Assembly (NCBI RefSeq): GCF_020215665.1
Contig: NZ_CP084061.1
Coordinates: forward strand, 4,493,001 to 4,557,000
Length of the DNA stretch: 64,000 nt
Source of the DNA: Blautia parvula
GTDB lineage: Bacteria; Bacillota; Clostridia; Lachnospirales; Lachnospiraceae
Direction: 5' to 3'
This document shows positions 16,584 to 25,151 of the stretch, in pieces. The position numbers and the translations under genes are program-made. The notes under the pieces were generated by a model. The model saw only the letters and a list, made by a program, of their open reading frames with translations, ran no database searches and was not told the DNA's origin. The number at the start of each line of letters is the position of its first letter. The first letter of the stretch is position 1.

Positions 16584-18305
16584 ATGAAGTTAAGAAGCCA
16601 GGAATTAAGAAAAATTGCACCGGAATTAGACCCGCTCCGTCTGGGAACAGGATGGAAGCTGGAGGATTTGTCAAAACCCCAGATTATGATTGAGAGTACC
16701 TTTGGTGACAGCCATCCGGGCAGCGGACACCTGCTGGAGCTTGTGGAGGAGGCCAGGGCAGGAATCGCTGAGGCGGGCGGACACGGCGCCAGATATTTTA
16801 CCACGGACATCTGTGACGGCGAGGCCCAGGGCCACGATGGAATCAACTATTCCCTGGCATCCAGAGATATGATCGCCAATATGATCGAGATCCATGCCAA
16901 CGCCACACCTTTTGACGGCGGCGTGTTCGTTGCAAGCTGTGACAAGGGAATGCCGGCGCACCTGATGGGCGTGGGAAGAGTGAACATTCCTTCCATTATT
17001 GTGACAGGCGGTGTTATGGACGCAGGTCCTGACCTTTTGACACTGGAACAGATTGGTAAGTATAATGCCATGTGCGAGCGCGGGGAGATCACGCAGGAGA
17101 AGCTGACCTTCTACAAGCAGAACGCATGTCCCTCCTGCGGTGCCTGCTCTTTCATGGGAACCGCATCCACCATGCAGATCATGGCAGAGGCACTTGGCCT
17201 GATGCTGCCGGGAAGTGCGCTTATGCCCGCTACCAGCAAGGACCTGCGTGTAGTGGCAAGGGAAGCGGGAAAACAGTCAGTATGGCTGGCAGAGCATGAT
17301 CTGACACCGGACAAGATTGTGACCATGAAGTCCTTTGAGAACGCCATCATGGTGCACGCTGCAATCTCCGGCTCCACAAACTCCCTGCTCCACCTCCCGG
17401 CTATTGCAAGGGAATTCGGCATTGAGATCGACGGCGATACCTTTGACAGACTCCACAGAGGTGCACATTATCTGCTGAACATCCGTCCCGCAGGAGAGTG
17501 GCCGGCACAGTTCTTCTACTATGCGGGCGGCGTTCCGACCATTATGGAAGAAATCAAGGATATGCTGCATCTGGATGTGATGACAGTCACCGGTAAGACA
17601 TTGGGCGAGAACCTGGAGGAACTGAAAAAGAACGGCTTCTATGATAAATGCGACAGCTACCTGGAAAAAGTGGGTCTGAAAAGGGAAGATGTGATTCGTC
17701 CTTTTGACAAACCTTTTGGAACAGACGGCAGTATTGCCATTCTCTACGGCAACCTGGCTCCGGAAGGGGCTGTGGTAAAGCATACCGTAGTTCCGAAAGA
17801 AATGTTCGAGGCTACCCTGAAAGCACGTCCTTTTGACTGTGAGGAGGATGCCATCCACGCGGTGCTGACTCATGAGATCAAACCCGGTGACGCGGTGATC
17901 ATCCGTTACGAGGGACCGAAAGGAAGCGGTATGCCGGAGATGTTCTATACCACAGAGGCCATTGCGTCTGACGCGGAGCTGGGCGCTTCCATTGCCCTTC
18001 TCACAGACGGAAGATTTTCAGGAGCATCCAAGGGTCCTGCAATCGGACATATCTCTCCGGAAGCGGCAGAGGGCGGTCCCATCGCTCTGGTTGAGGAGGG
18101 CGATCTGATCGAGGTGAATATTCCGGGCCGCGTGCTCCGCATAGTGGGAATCGCAGGTGAGAAGAAGACACAGGAAGAGATTGAGGCTGTTTTAAAGGAA
18201 CGCAGAAGCAAATGGCAGCCAAAACCTGTAAAATATGAAAAGGGTGTCTTGAAAATCTTCTCAGAAAGGGCCGTCTCTCCTATGAAGGGCGGATACATGG
18301 AGTAA
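16584..18305 (+). CDS. IlvD/Edd-family dehydratase, probable sugar-acid dehydratase
   Basis: A 573-residue Fe-S dehydratase that removes water from 2,3-dihydroxy acids. Cluster ligands lie in SCDKGMPAHLMG and CPSCGACSFMGTAST. The C-terminal swivel domain has the catalytic-serine region LLTDGRFSGASKGPAIGHISPE. The N-terminal motif is STFGDSHPGSGHL instead of the NSWNE-type motif of biosynthetic IlvD, which points to the sugar-acid branch (arabonate, xylonate, gluconate or related). The ATG at 16584 has AAAGGAG upstream; the longer frame would begin inside the promoter. It is followed 5 bp later by an SDR gene. No branched-chain amino-acid genes are nearby, so catabolic formation of a 2-keto-3-deoxy acid is the inference. 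Confidence 0.85.
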   Translation: MKLRSQELRKIAPELDPLRLGTGWKLEDLSKPQIMIESTFGDSHPGSGHLLELVEEARAGIAEAGGHGARYFTTDICDGEAQGHDGINYSLASRDMIANMIEIHANATPFDGGVFVASCDKGMPAHLMGVGRVNIPSIIVTGGVMDAGPDLLTLEQIGKYNAMCERGEITQEKLTFYKQNACPSCGACSFMGTASTMQIMAEALGLMLPGSALMPATSKDLRVVAREAGKQSVWLAEHDLTPDKIVTMKSFENAIMVHAAISGSTNSLLHLPAIAREFGIEIDGDTFDRLHRGAHYLLNIRPAGEWPAQFFYYAGGVPTIMEEIKDMLHLDVMTVTGKTLGENLEELKKNGFYDKCDSYLEKVGLKREDVIRPFDKPFGTDGSIAILYGNLAPEGAVVKHTVVPKEMFEATLKARPFDCEEDAIHAVLTHEIKPGDAVIIRYEGPKGSGMPEMFYTTEAIASDAELGASIALLTDGRFSGASKGPAIGHISPEAAEGGPIALVEEGDLIEVNIPGRVLRIVGIAGEKKTQEEIEAVLKERRSKWQPKPVKYEKGVLKIFSERAVSPMKGGYME

Positions 18306-18310
18306 AGCAG

Positions 18311-19081
18311 ATGCACGCACAGGATTTATTTGATATCAGCGGAAAAAAAGCCATTGTGACCGGCGGGACAAGAGGACTGGGTTACGGAATGGCGGAAGGC
18401 TATATGGAAGCAGGCTGTGAGGTAGCGATCGTGGGTACCTCTGACAGTGTGTTCCGGGTGGCGGAGGAATTTAAGAGCCGTGGATTTAAATGCCACGGAG
18501 TCAAGGGAAATCTGGGGGACAGGGAGGATATATACCGTGTTTTCCGGGAGTGCCTGGACAGTCTGGGCGGTGATGTGGATATTCTTCTCACTGCCCACGG
18601 AATCCAGAGACGCCACAGTGCGGAAGAGTTTCCGTTGGAGGAGTGGGATGAGGTCATCCGCGTGAACCTGACCAGCATTTTTATCCTCTGCCAGGAGGCA
18701 GCCAGGGTGATGCTGAAAAAGGGTTACGGCAAGATCATCAACATTGCCTCTATGAATTCCTTTTTCGGCGGCCAGACCATACCTGCATACGCGGCATCCA
18801 AGGGTGGTGTGGCACAGCTTACCAAGGAACTCACCAATGACTGGCTGGCAAGAGGAATCAATGTGAATGCCATTGCGCCGGGGTATATGGCGACGGAGAT
18901 GAACAAGGCGCTTATGGATCCGGAAAATCCAAGATTTGCGTCTATTTCGGAGAGAATCCCGGCACACCGCTGGGGAACCGGGGATGACATGAAGGGCGCG
19001 GCTATTTTCTTGGCCTCCCATGCAAGTGATTACGTGAGCGGTGCGGTGATCCCGGTCGACGGCGGGTATCTGGTGAAATAA
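18311..19081 (+). CDS. KduD/gluconate 5-dehydrogenase-like short-chain dehydrogenase
   Basis: A 256-residue classical SDR: NAD(P)-binding TGGTRGLGYGMA, NAHG-equivalent LLTAHGIQ, catalytic Ser in NIASMNSFFGG, YAASK (Tyr and Lys) and the C-terminal SDYVSGAVIPVDGGY. Overall pattern resembles 2-deoxy-gluconate 3-dehydrogenase (KduD) and gluconate 5-dehydrogenase. It is co-transcribed with the dehydratase and probably interconverts keto and hydroxy forms of the same sugar acid. No KDG kinase or aldolase is in the window, so lower steps must be encoded elsewhere. Confidence 0.85.
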   Translation: MHAQDLFDISGKKAIVTGGTRGLGYGMAEGYMEAGCEVAIVGTSDSVFRVAEEFKSRGFKCHGVKGNLGDREDIYRVFRECLDSLGGDVDILLTAHGIQRRHSAEEFPLEEWDEVIRVNLTSIFILCQEAARVMLKKGYGKIINIASMNSFFGGQTIPAYAASKGGVAQLTKELTNDWLARGINVNAIAPGYMATEMNKALMDPENPRFASISERIPAHRWGTGDDMKGAAIFLASHASDYVSGAVIPVDGGYLVK

Positions 19082-19093
19082 ATCCATTACCCA

Positions 19094-19122
19094 TTGACAA
19101 ACCATAGAAAAAGCGTTATCGT
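19094..19122 (+). promoter_or_regulatory. candidate promoter of the SAM riboswitch-metK unit
   Basis: TTGACA (19094-19099), 17 bases, then TATCGT (19117-19122). The -10 is imperfect. A TATAAT at 19144 lies too close to the aptamer to leave its first stem intact. Confidence 0.45.
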
Positions 19123-19151
19123 ATATAAGACAAGTGAATAGGTTATAATTT

Positions 19152-19253
19152 CTCTTATTCAGAGTGATGGAGATACATAGGATCTGTGAAGTCACGGCAA
19201 CCCCTTGCAAAAGGAAGGTGCCAACCTGAGCGAAATAGTCGAACAATAAGAGG
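19152..19253 (+). ncRNA. SAM-I riboswitch (S-box)
   Basis: The leader begins CTCTTATTCAGAGTGATGGAG and closes with AATAAGAGG, forming P1. Between them are the conserved S-box parts: GTCACGGCAACC (K-turn side), CCTTGCAAAAGGAAGGTGCCAACCTG split between P3 and P4, and GCGAAATAG. It binds S-adenosylmethionine and here sits upstream of an intrinsic terminator and metK, so high SAM should switch off SAM synthetase. Confidence 0.93.
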
Positions 19254-19272
19254 ATTCATTTATGTAAGATAT

Positions 19273-19292
19273 GGGTCCGCTTAAGCGGACCC
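19273..19292 (+). terminator. SAM riboswitch expression-platform terminator
   Basis: A perfect 20-bp palindrome (GGGTCCGC, TTAA, GCGGACCC) is followed by TTTTTATT, about 20 bases after the aptamer. Confidence 0.9.
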
Positions 19293-19395
19293 TTTTTATT
19301 GCATACGGCGAGCAAGAGGAACATAACCGCAGGCGGCCGCGCTTCGGCGCAGGAATCAGCCGCAGGATAAATCAATCTTAAAAAAGGAGAACAAC

Positions 19396-20583
19396 ATGGA
19401 AAAAAGATTATTTACATCCGAATCAGTAACTGAAGGCCATCCGGATAAAATGTGCGATGCCATTTCTGACGCCATTCTGGATGCATTGATGGAAAAAGAC
19501 CCCATGAGCCGTGTGGCCTGCGAGACCTGTACCACAACGGGTGTGGTTATGGTAATGGGCGAGATCACAACGAATGCCTATGTAGATATTCCGAAGATCG
19601 TAAGGGAGACCGTACGTGAGATTGGCTATACGAGAGCCAAATACGGCTTTGACGCGGATACCTGCGGTGTGATCACCACGATTGATGAGCAGTCAAAGGA
19701 TATCGCCATGGGTGTGGACAAGGCTCTGGAGGCAAAGGAAAACAGCATGTCTGAGGAAGAGATCGACGCCATCGGCGCCGGTGATCAGGGTATGATGTAC
19801 GGCTATGCCACAGATGAGACAGAGGAGTTCATGCCTTATCCCATCTCCCTGGCACATAAATTGTCACGCCAGCTGACAAAGGTTAGAAAGGATGGCACAC
19901 TGACTTATTTGAGACCGGACGGCAAGACACAGGTGACGGTTGAGTACGATGAGAATGACCGCCCGATCCGCCTGGATGCAGTGGTACTCTCCACACAGCA
20001 TGACCCGGATGTCACACAGGAGCAGATTCACGAGGATATTAAGAAATACGTGTTTGACCCCATCCTTCCGGCAGACATGGTGGACGCAGAGACAAAATTT
20101 TTCATCAATCCTACAGGACGTTTTGTTATCGGCGGACCTCACGGGGACAGCGGCCTGACAGGACGTAAGATCATTGTGGATACTTACGGCGGATACGCCC
20201 GTCACGGCGGCGGCGCTTTTTCCGGTAAAGACTGTACAAAGGTGGACCGCTCCGCAGCATATGCAGCCCGTTATGTGGCAAAGAATATGGTGGCAGCAGG
20301 TCTTGCAAGAAAATGTGAGATTCAGCTTTCCTATGCCATCGGCGTTGCGCATCCCACATCCATCCAGGTGGAAACATTCGGCACAGGTAAACTTTCAGAC
20401 CAGAAGCTGACGGAGATCGTACGTGAAAACTTTGACTTAAGGCCCGCCGGAATCATTAAAATGCTGGATCTGAGACGTCCGATCTACAAACAGACCGCAG
20501 CTTACGGACATTTCGGAAGAAATGATCTGGATCTGCCCTGGGAGAGACTGGACAAGGCTGAAGACTTAAAGAAATATTTATAA
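19396..20583 (+). CDS. metK: S-adenosylmethionine synthetase
   Basis: Makes S-adenosylmethionine from methionine and ATP in the cytoplasm. The 395-residue length is standard. Signatures are present in order: [12 protein letters not shown] (ATP/Mg site) at the N-terminus, [12 protein letters not shown] (PROSITE-type hexapeptide region) about residue 117, and [19 protein letters not shown] near residue 270. AAAGGAG precedes the ATG. It is a single-gene unit between the SAM riboswitch and a strong terminator, so control is by feedback from its own product. Confidence 0.97.
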   Translation: MEKRLFTSESVTEGHPDKMCDAISDAILDALMEKDPMSRVACETCTTTGVVMVMGEITTNAYVDIPKIVRETVREIGYTRAKYGFDADTCGVITTIDEQSKDIAMGVDKALEAKENSMSEEEIDAIGAGDQGMMYGYATDETEEFMPYPISLAHKLSRQLTKVRKDGTLTYLRPDGKTQVTVEYDENDRPIRLDAVVLSTQHDPDVTQEQIHEDIKKYVFDPILPADMVDAETKFFINPTGRFVIGGPHGDSGLTGRKIIVDTYGGYARHGGGAFSGKDCTKVDRSAAYAARYVAKNMVAAGLARKCEIQLSYAIGVAHPTSIQVETFGTGKLSDQKLTEIVRENFDLRPAGIIKMLDLRRPIYKQTAAYGHFGRNDLDLPWERLDKAEDLKKYL

Positions 20584-20589
20584 GAAATT

Positions 20590-20632
20590 AAAAGGTTCCG
20601 CATTCTCTGCTTGAAGGAATGCGGAACCTTTT
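20590..20632. terminator. bidirectional terminator between metK and the XRE gene
   Basis: AAAAGGTTCCGCATTC (20590-20605) pairs perfectly with 20617-20632. The A and T ends serve both metK (plus) and the convergent regulator (minus). Confidence 0.9.
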
Positions 20633-20635
20633 CTG

Positions 20636-20878
20636 CTATTGCTGCTGTTCACGGAAATTGAACAGGTCTCTGGGCTGTATGTCCAGTGCATCTGCAATAT
20701 CAAACAGACTTTCCAGGGAAAGGGATGTTTTGATCCTGGGCGCTTCGATATTACTGATGTGTGTACGGCTCAGACCAACGGCATTTGCAAGCTGTAATTG
20801 TGTGAGCCCTTTCAGTTTTCGGTAATACGATATAGTCAGTCCCAGTTCCCGAAACTGGCGTTCTCTTTTCTCGTCCAT
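20636..20878 (-). CDS. small XRE-family DNA-binding protein
   Basis: An 80-residue protein that is almost entirely a Cro/C1-type helix-turn-helix: FRELGLTISYYRKLKGLTQL, QLANAVGLSRTHISNIE as the recognition pair, and a fourth helix LESLFDIADALDIQP. There is no extra ligand domain. GGAG lies about 11 bases before the ATG. Similar stand-alone XRE proteins regulate nearby genes, but no partner is evident; the ATPase gene upstream is 114 bp away on the same strand. Confidence 0.9.
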   Translation of the reverse strand: MDEKRERQFRELGLTISYYRKLKGLTQLQLANAVGLSRTHISNIEAPRIKTSLSLESLFDIADALDIQPRDLFNFREQQQ

Positions 20879-20992
20879 TTCTGCCGTGTCTCCTTTTTTC
20901 TTTTAGTATATCCAAAAGGAAACTTGATAAAAACTAACTGGGAATTGACATTTATATCGTAAAAATTGTCATGTGCATCTATTTTACCAATT

Positions 20993-22387
20993 TTAGCAGA
21001 TATCTGGTGTGCAGACAACGGCATCTGCCCGGGTACACATCTGTTCCAGTGTAAAGACTTTCACAGTGTCCCCGAAGATGGTTTCCATGCCGGAGACAAA
21101 GTCGGATTTGGCAAACAGGCAGTACCAGATTGTACTGTGCGGGAACAGGCCGGCATGTTTTTGAAGACCCTGCAGGCCCTCCAGATCGATCCACTGGTCT
21201 GTCCAGAAACAGTCTCCCAGAAGCATGTTGCTGTCATCCGCGGCAGCGATGGGGACGTACTCGGTGCGTTTTCTGGTGGGATGCTGTCCCCACCAGCTTC
21301 CCGCGTGGTCATAGGGGAAAGGAGCCTCTCCCAGAGAGGCGAGAAGATCCAGATACTGCCTGCAGATATCCTCAAAGGTCTCTTTGGAGTAGCTGTCCAG
21401 GGCAGGGAGTATTTCCTTTTCAAATACATCTCTTCCGCACCCGAGTTCAATGGCGCTGCGGTGAGGCGCGGCAAAGGTATACCAGAAGCGGAATACGCCG
21501 TCAGCAATCCGGTAGAGCGTCCTGCGGCTTCCCGCGTCTTCCGTGACGGGAATGATCTTATCCACCAGACCAAGCAGGTCCAGGGTATTCATAAGGCTCC
21601 CCGCGGCGCTTGGGGTCAGTTCTGTCCGCTCGCAGATCTCGTGGAGCTTGCGCCTTTTTGCGCCGAGACACAGAAGGGCAGAGTGGGCCAGTTCCGGCTC
21701 GGACAGATGTACTTTTAAAAACTTGGTGGGACGTCGGTAAAAGGCACCTTCCTCCGTGAAAAATAACTGATACAGATTCTCCTGAAACGGCCTGCCATTG
21801 ACAAAGTAGGCCAGATAGCCGGGCACGCCTCCCGTAATGCCGAATATACAGATTTGCTGTTCTATGGGCAGATGGCGGAATAGCTGCCGCGTCTCGAAGA
21901 AAGTAAAGGGCTTTAAGAGCAGTGGATTGGCAGCCTGGGTACTTTCTTTTTCGTACAGGGAAGCTGGTTTACATAAAATCACAAAAAGTTTGGAAGTTTT
22001 CCACTCTTTTGTCATATAAGACTGGATCAATGTGGATAGTCTGCGGTTTTTATTGATGAGATGTGGAAAATCGTCAATAATAAAGAGCAGAGGTTCCTCT
22101 TTGGCGGATCTTCCTATGGTGCGGAACAGTTCCGCGAATCTTTTGGCAGCTTTCAGTTTTTCCAGAGCACCAAGCACACGGATAGCCTCTTCCTTCAGGG
22201 CCAGGAAGTTTTCACGGTCCGTAGTCTCCAGGGGTTTGAAATACAGGGTGCGTTTTCCAGCTGAAAATTGTCTGAGAAGAGTGGTCTTTCCCATACCGGC
22301 GTCACAGTAGAGGGAGGCGGACTGAAAGCAGTTCTGCCCGTACAGTTCATTTAATTTTGCGAGATGGTTATCTTTATCTAAAAACAT
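20993..22387 (-). CDS. AAA ATPase with DUF234-type C-terminus, variant P-loop
   Basis: A 464-residue protein of the archaeal-type ATPase/DUF234 group. The N-terminal P-loop reads CDAGMGKT (residues 28-35) with Cys in place of the first Gly; Walker B is LLFIIDDFPHL near residue 100. A winged-helix segment (KLHEICERTELTPSAAGSLM) and the DUF234-like VFRFWYTFAAPHRSAIELG follow. The C-terminal part resembles a nuclease-like fold of this family (TEYVPIAAADDSN, GDCFWTDQWIDLEG). GAGGAG precedes the ATG. These genes are common, often mobile, and of unknown function. Confidence 0.82.
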   Translation of the reverse strand: MFLDKDNHLAKLNELYGQNCFQSASLYCDAGMGKTTLLRQFSAGKRTLYFKPLETTDRENFLALKEEAIRVLGALEKLKAAKRFAELFRTIGRSAKEEPLLFIIDDFPHLINKNRRLSTLIQSYMTKEWKTSKLFVILCKPASLYEKESTQAANPLLLKPFTFFETRQLFRHLPIEQQICIFGITGGVPGYLAYFVNGRPFQENLYQLFFTEEGAFYRRPTKFLKVHLSEPELAHSALLCLGAKRRKLHEICERTELTPSAAGSLMNTLDLLGLVDKIIPVTEDAGSRRTLYRIADGVFRFWYTFAAPHRSAIELGCGRDVFEKEILPALDSYSKETFEDICRQYLDLLASLGEAPFPYDHAGSWWGQHPTRKRTEYVPIAAADDSNMLLGDCFWTDQWIDLEGLQGLQKHAGLFPHSTIWYCLFAKSDFVSGMETIFGDTVKVFTLEQMCTRADAVVCTPDIC

Positions 22388-22539
22388 AGTTTCTCCTCGG
22401 TGGGTCCTGCGGTCTGGCCGCTTTTCCTGTTGATTATATTTTAGAAGGTGTTTCAGGTAAAGTCAAAGGATTTTGCAGGGTTTTTTATAGAAAGTTTAGA
22501 TTTGATTCACTTTTGTTTAGAAGAAAATGCAGCAAATTA

Positions 22540-22548
22540 TGCTATAAT
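22540..22548 (+). promoter_or_regulatory. extended -10 promoter of the two-component operon
   Basis: TGCTATAAT forms an extended -10 with no recognisable -35. It lies 28 bp before a 75-bp palindromic element, which would therefore be in the 5' leader of the kinase mRNA. Confidence 0.5.
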
Positions 22549-22575
22549 ATTTACCAGAAGACATTATGCCCGTTT

Positions 22576-22650
22576 TAGAGCGTGTTTGAAAATTGCTTTC
22601 GGCAAGCTGTGCGCCACAGTTTGTCGGAATGAATTTTCAAACAGGCTCTA
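22576..22650. repeat. 75-bp palindromic MITE/REP-like element
   Basis: The outer 25-base arms begin TAGAGCGTGTTTGAAAATT and end AATTTTCAAACAGGCTCTA and match at 20 of 25 positions. The centre forms a second stem (GGCAAGCTGTG with CACAGTTTGTC). TA at both ends resembles a TA target duplication. It separates promoter and start codon of the histidine kinase gene. Confidence 0.65.
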
Positions 22651-22677
22651 GGGCAGAGGACAGAAAGGTGCCGGAAC

Positions 22678-24174
22678 ATGAAATTAAAGACAAGGATTAT
22701 CGTTTCTTTTTTCATCATCATACTGGAGCCTCTGCTGTTTACCGGTGTGGCGTTCTGGGGTTTCAGCCAGTATCAGCTCAAGGCCATAGAAAAGCAGTAT
22801 GGAATTGAGAATGCCACATATGAAAGCCTGACCAACACGGCAGAGGTGATCAACAGCATGACGAGCGGCGCTATCGGCCGGTTGTCGGAGGCAGCCAAGG
22901 AATCTCCCAAAGATTTGGAAAATATCGAATATCTGGATTCCATTAACAAGGAATTGGAGCAGGTACACTCCTATCTTATTGTGCGGGAAGATGATAAAAT
23001 AAGATATATAGGATGTGATCCCTACCCGTCGGAGCTTATCAGCAGGCTGCCGGATTACAAGGATGACAGCGGTGACAGCAGCGATGGTTTTTATCTGGGA
23101 GGCAAGATAAAGGCGCTGGTTAAGCAAATTGACTTTGAGACCAGCGAGCACGGAAAAGGCAGTCTTTTTGTGGTTTCCAGTGTGTTTAAAACGCTGCCGC
23201 AGATAGAGGAGCTGATTCGGAATATGCTGGCAGCCGTGGTGATCATCCTCACGGTTACGGCTTTGGGGCTTACCTGGTGGATTTACAGGGGCGTTATCTC
23301 ACCCCTTGATAAGCTGCGGACAGCGACCCAGAAGATCAAGGAAGGGAACCTGGACTTTTCTATTGCCAGCGAGGGTGTGAATGAGATATCCGATCTGTGC
23401 CAGGATTTTGAGGCCATGAGGCAGAGACTGAAGGAGAACGCTGAGGAGAAGCTGGAGTTTGACAAGGATAATAAGGAACTGATCAGTAATATTTCCCATG
23501 ATTTGAAGACACCGATCACTGCCATCAAGGGATATGTGGAAGGAATCATGGATGGCGTGGCAAATACACCGGAAAAGATGGACAGATATATCCATACAAT
23601 CTATAATAAAGCTAATGACATGGACAGACTGATCAATGAGCTGACGTTCTACTCCAAAATGGATACCAACAGGATACCCTACACCTTCAATAAGATTTCT
23701 GTGACGGAATTTTTTGATGATTGTGCAGAGGAGCTGGATTCTGAGTTGGAATCCAAGTCCGTACAGTTCCAGTATTCCAATTATGTGGGACCTGAGGTGC
23801 TTGTCATTGCCGATGCGGAGCAGATTAAAAGGGTTATAAACAATATTGTGAGCAACTCCCTCAAATACATGGGCAGCAGCAGAGAGCGGAGGATCAACCT
23901 GCGGGTGAAGGACGTAGGGGATTTTGTCCAGGTGGAAATTGAGGACAACGGAAAAGGAATCGCAGCGAAAGACCTGCCCAATATTTTTGACAGGTTTTAC
24001 CGTACGGATGCTTCCAGAAATTCTTCCAAGGGAGGAAGCGGCATTGGCCTCTCAATAGTCAAGAAGATCATGGAGGATCACGGAGGCAAGGTCTGGGCAA
24101 CGAGCAAGGAGAATATCGGAACGGTTATGTACTTCGTTCTTAGAAAATACCAGGAGGTACCGATGAATGAGTAA
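22678..24174 (+). CDS. sensor histidine kinase (HAMP-HisKA-HATPase)
   Basis: A 498-residue membrane sensor. Hydrophobic segments at about residues 7-27 and 183-205 bracket an extracytoplasmic domain of about 150 residues with no clear ligand motif. HAMP follows (PLDKLRTATQKIKEGNLDF). The phosphoacceptor is in SNISHDLKTPITAIKGY (His about 274). N, G1, F and G2 boxes are NNIVSNSLKYM, DNGKGI, IFDRFYR and GGSGIGLSIVKKI. It overlaps the response regulator gene by 8 bp, so the two are translationally coupled. AAAGG precedes the ATG. The signal is unknown. Confidence 0.95.
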   Translation: MKLKTRIIVSFFIIILEPLLFTGVAFWGFSQYQLKAIEKQYGIENATYESLTNTAEVINSMTSGAIGRLSEAAKESPKDLENIEYLDSINKELEQVHSYLIVREDDKIRYIGCDPYPSELISRLPDYKDDSGDSSDGFYLGGKIKALVKQIDFETSEHGKGSLFVVSSVFKTLPQIEELIRNMLAAVVIILTVTALGLTWWIYRGVISPLDKLRTATQKIKEGNLDFSIASEGVNEISDLCQDFEAMRQRLKENAEEKLEFDKDNKELISNISHDLKTPITAIKGYVEGIMDGVANTPEKMDRYIHTIYNKANDMDRLINELTFYSKMDTNRIPYTFNKISVTEFFDDCAEELDSELESKSVQFQYSNYVGPEVLVIADAEQIKRVINNIVSNSLKYMGSSRERRINLRVKDVGDFVQVEIEDNGKGIAAKDLPNIFDRFYRTDASRNSSKGGSGIGLSIVKKIMEDHGGKVWATSKENIGTVMYFVLRKYQEVPMNE

Positions 24175-24856
24175 GATATTAATTATTGAAGACGAGGAGG
24201 CAATTGCCGACCTTGAGAAGGATTACCTGGAGCTGAGCGGCTTTGAGGTGGAGATTGAGCACCGCGGTGACGTGGGGCTTAAGAAGGCGCTGGAGGGAAA
24301 TTATGATCTGTTCATTCTGGACCTGATGCTTCCGGAAGTGGACGGATTTGAGATTTGCCGTGAGATCAGGAATGTAAAGAACAATCCGGTGATCATGGTC
24401 TCTGCCAAAAAGGACGATATTGATAAGATCCGCGGTCTGGGTCTGGGAGCGGATGACTATATGACAAAACCGTTCAGTCCCAGTGAGCTGGTTGCCAGAG
24501 TGAAAGCACATCTGGCCAGATATGAGAGACTGATCGGTACAGGCGTGCAGGAGAATGACATTATTGAGATCCGCGGCCTGAAGATTGACAAGACGGCAAG
24601 GCGTGTGTGGATCAACGGTGAGGAGAAGAATTTTACAACCAAGGAGTTTGATCTGCTTACCTTCCTGGCACAGAATCCCAACCGGGTATTTACAAAGGAT
24701 GAGCTGTTCAAGGAAATCTGGGCTATGGAGTCCATCGGTGATATTGCCACAGTGACAGTGCATATTAAGAAGATTCGTGAAAAGATTGAATTTAATACGG
24801 CGAAACCGCAGTATATTGAGACCATATGGGGTGTTGGATACCGGTTTAAGGTGTGA
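24167..24856 (+). CDS. OmpR/PhoB-family response regulator
   Basis: A 229-residue regulator: receiver domain (IIEDEE acidic pocket, phospho-Asp D52 in LFILDLMLPEVDG, switch residues in MVSAKKD and KPFSPSEL) and a C-terminal winged helix (KEFDLLTFLAQNPNRVFTKD, TVTVHIKKIREKIE, ETIWGVGYRFKV). It is the partner of the overlapping histidine kinase. AGGAGG lies within the end of the kinase gene. Targets are not evident; the adjacent Rpn-family gene has its own promoter. Confidence 0.96.
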   Translation: MSKILIIEDEEAIADLEKDYLELSGFEVEIEHRGDVGLKKALEGNYDLFILDLMLPEVDGFEICREIRNVKNNPVIMVSAKKDDIDKIRGLGLGADDYMTKPFSPSELVARVKAHLARYERLIGTGVQENDIIEIRGLKIDKTARRVWINGEEKNFTTKEFDLLTFLAQNPNRVFTKDELFKEIWAMESIGDIATVTVHIKKIREKIEFNTAKPQYIETIWGVGYRFKV

Positions 24857-24866
24857 GAGGATTTGA

Positions 24867-24900
24867 GGATAGCAGTTGTGAGTTTTATGCACTGCTATCC
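24867..24900 (+). terminator. terminator of the two-component operon
   Basis: GGATAGCAGT (24867-24876) pairs with ACTGCTATCC (24891-24900) followed by six Ts, 10 bp after the regulator stop. Confidence 0.92.
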
Positions 24901-25065
24901 TTTTTTACTGCCTGTTGAAAGGAACCTTTCTCTGTGATATACTGAATACACTTATGATTTATCAGTTCATAAGTTCTGCTTTTCGGCCGAGAGGCTGTCA
25001 AATGGGGAGTTCCCCCGAATTTACCAAATCAAAATAAAATAAGGGCCGTTTTTCAGGGGAAGGTC

Positions 25066-25094
25066 TTGAATAATCCATAGGTTTTTTCTATACT
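25066..25094 (+). promoter_or_regulatory. promoter of the Rpn-family gene
   Basis: TTGAAT (25066-25071), 17-base spacer, TATACT (25089-25094), about 57 bp upstream of the start codon. Confidence 0.65.
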
Positions 25095-25151
25095 ATAAAA
25101 TATAGAAGCAAGTCTTCCTTTGGCCATATGGCCTGTAAAAGGAGGGCATTT

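Noticed and set aside
16584-18305. Calling the dehydratase IlvD of valine/isoleucine synthesis
   Set aside because: The N-terminal motif and neighbourhood fit sugar-acid dehydratases, and no ilv genes are nearby.
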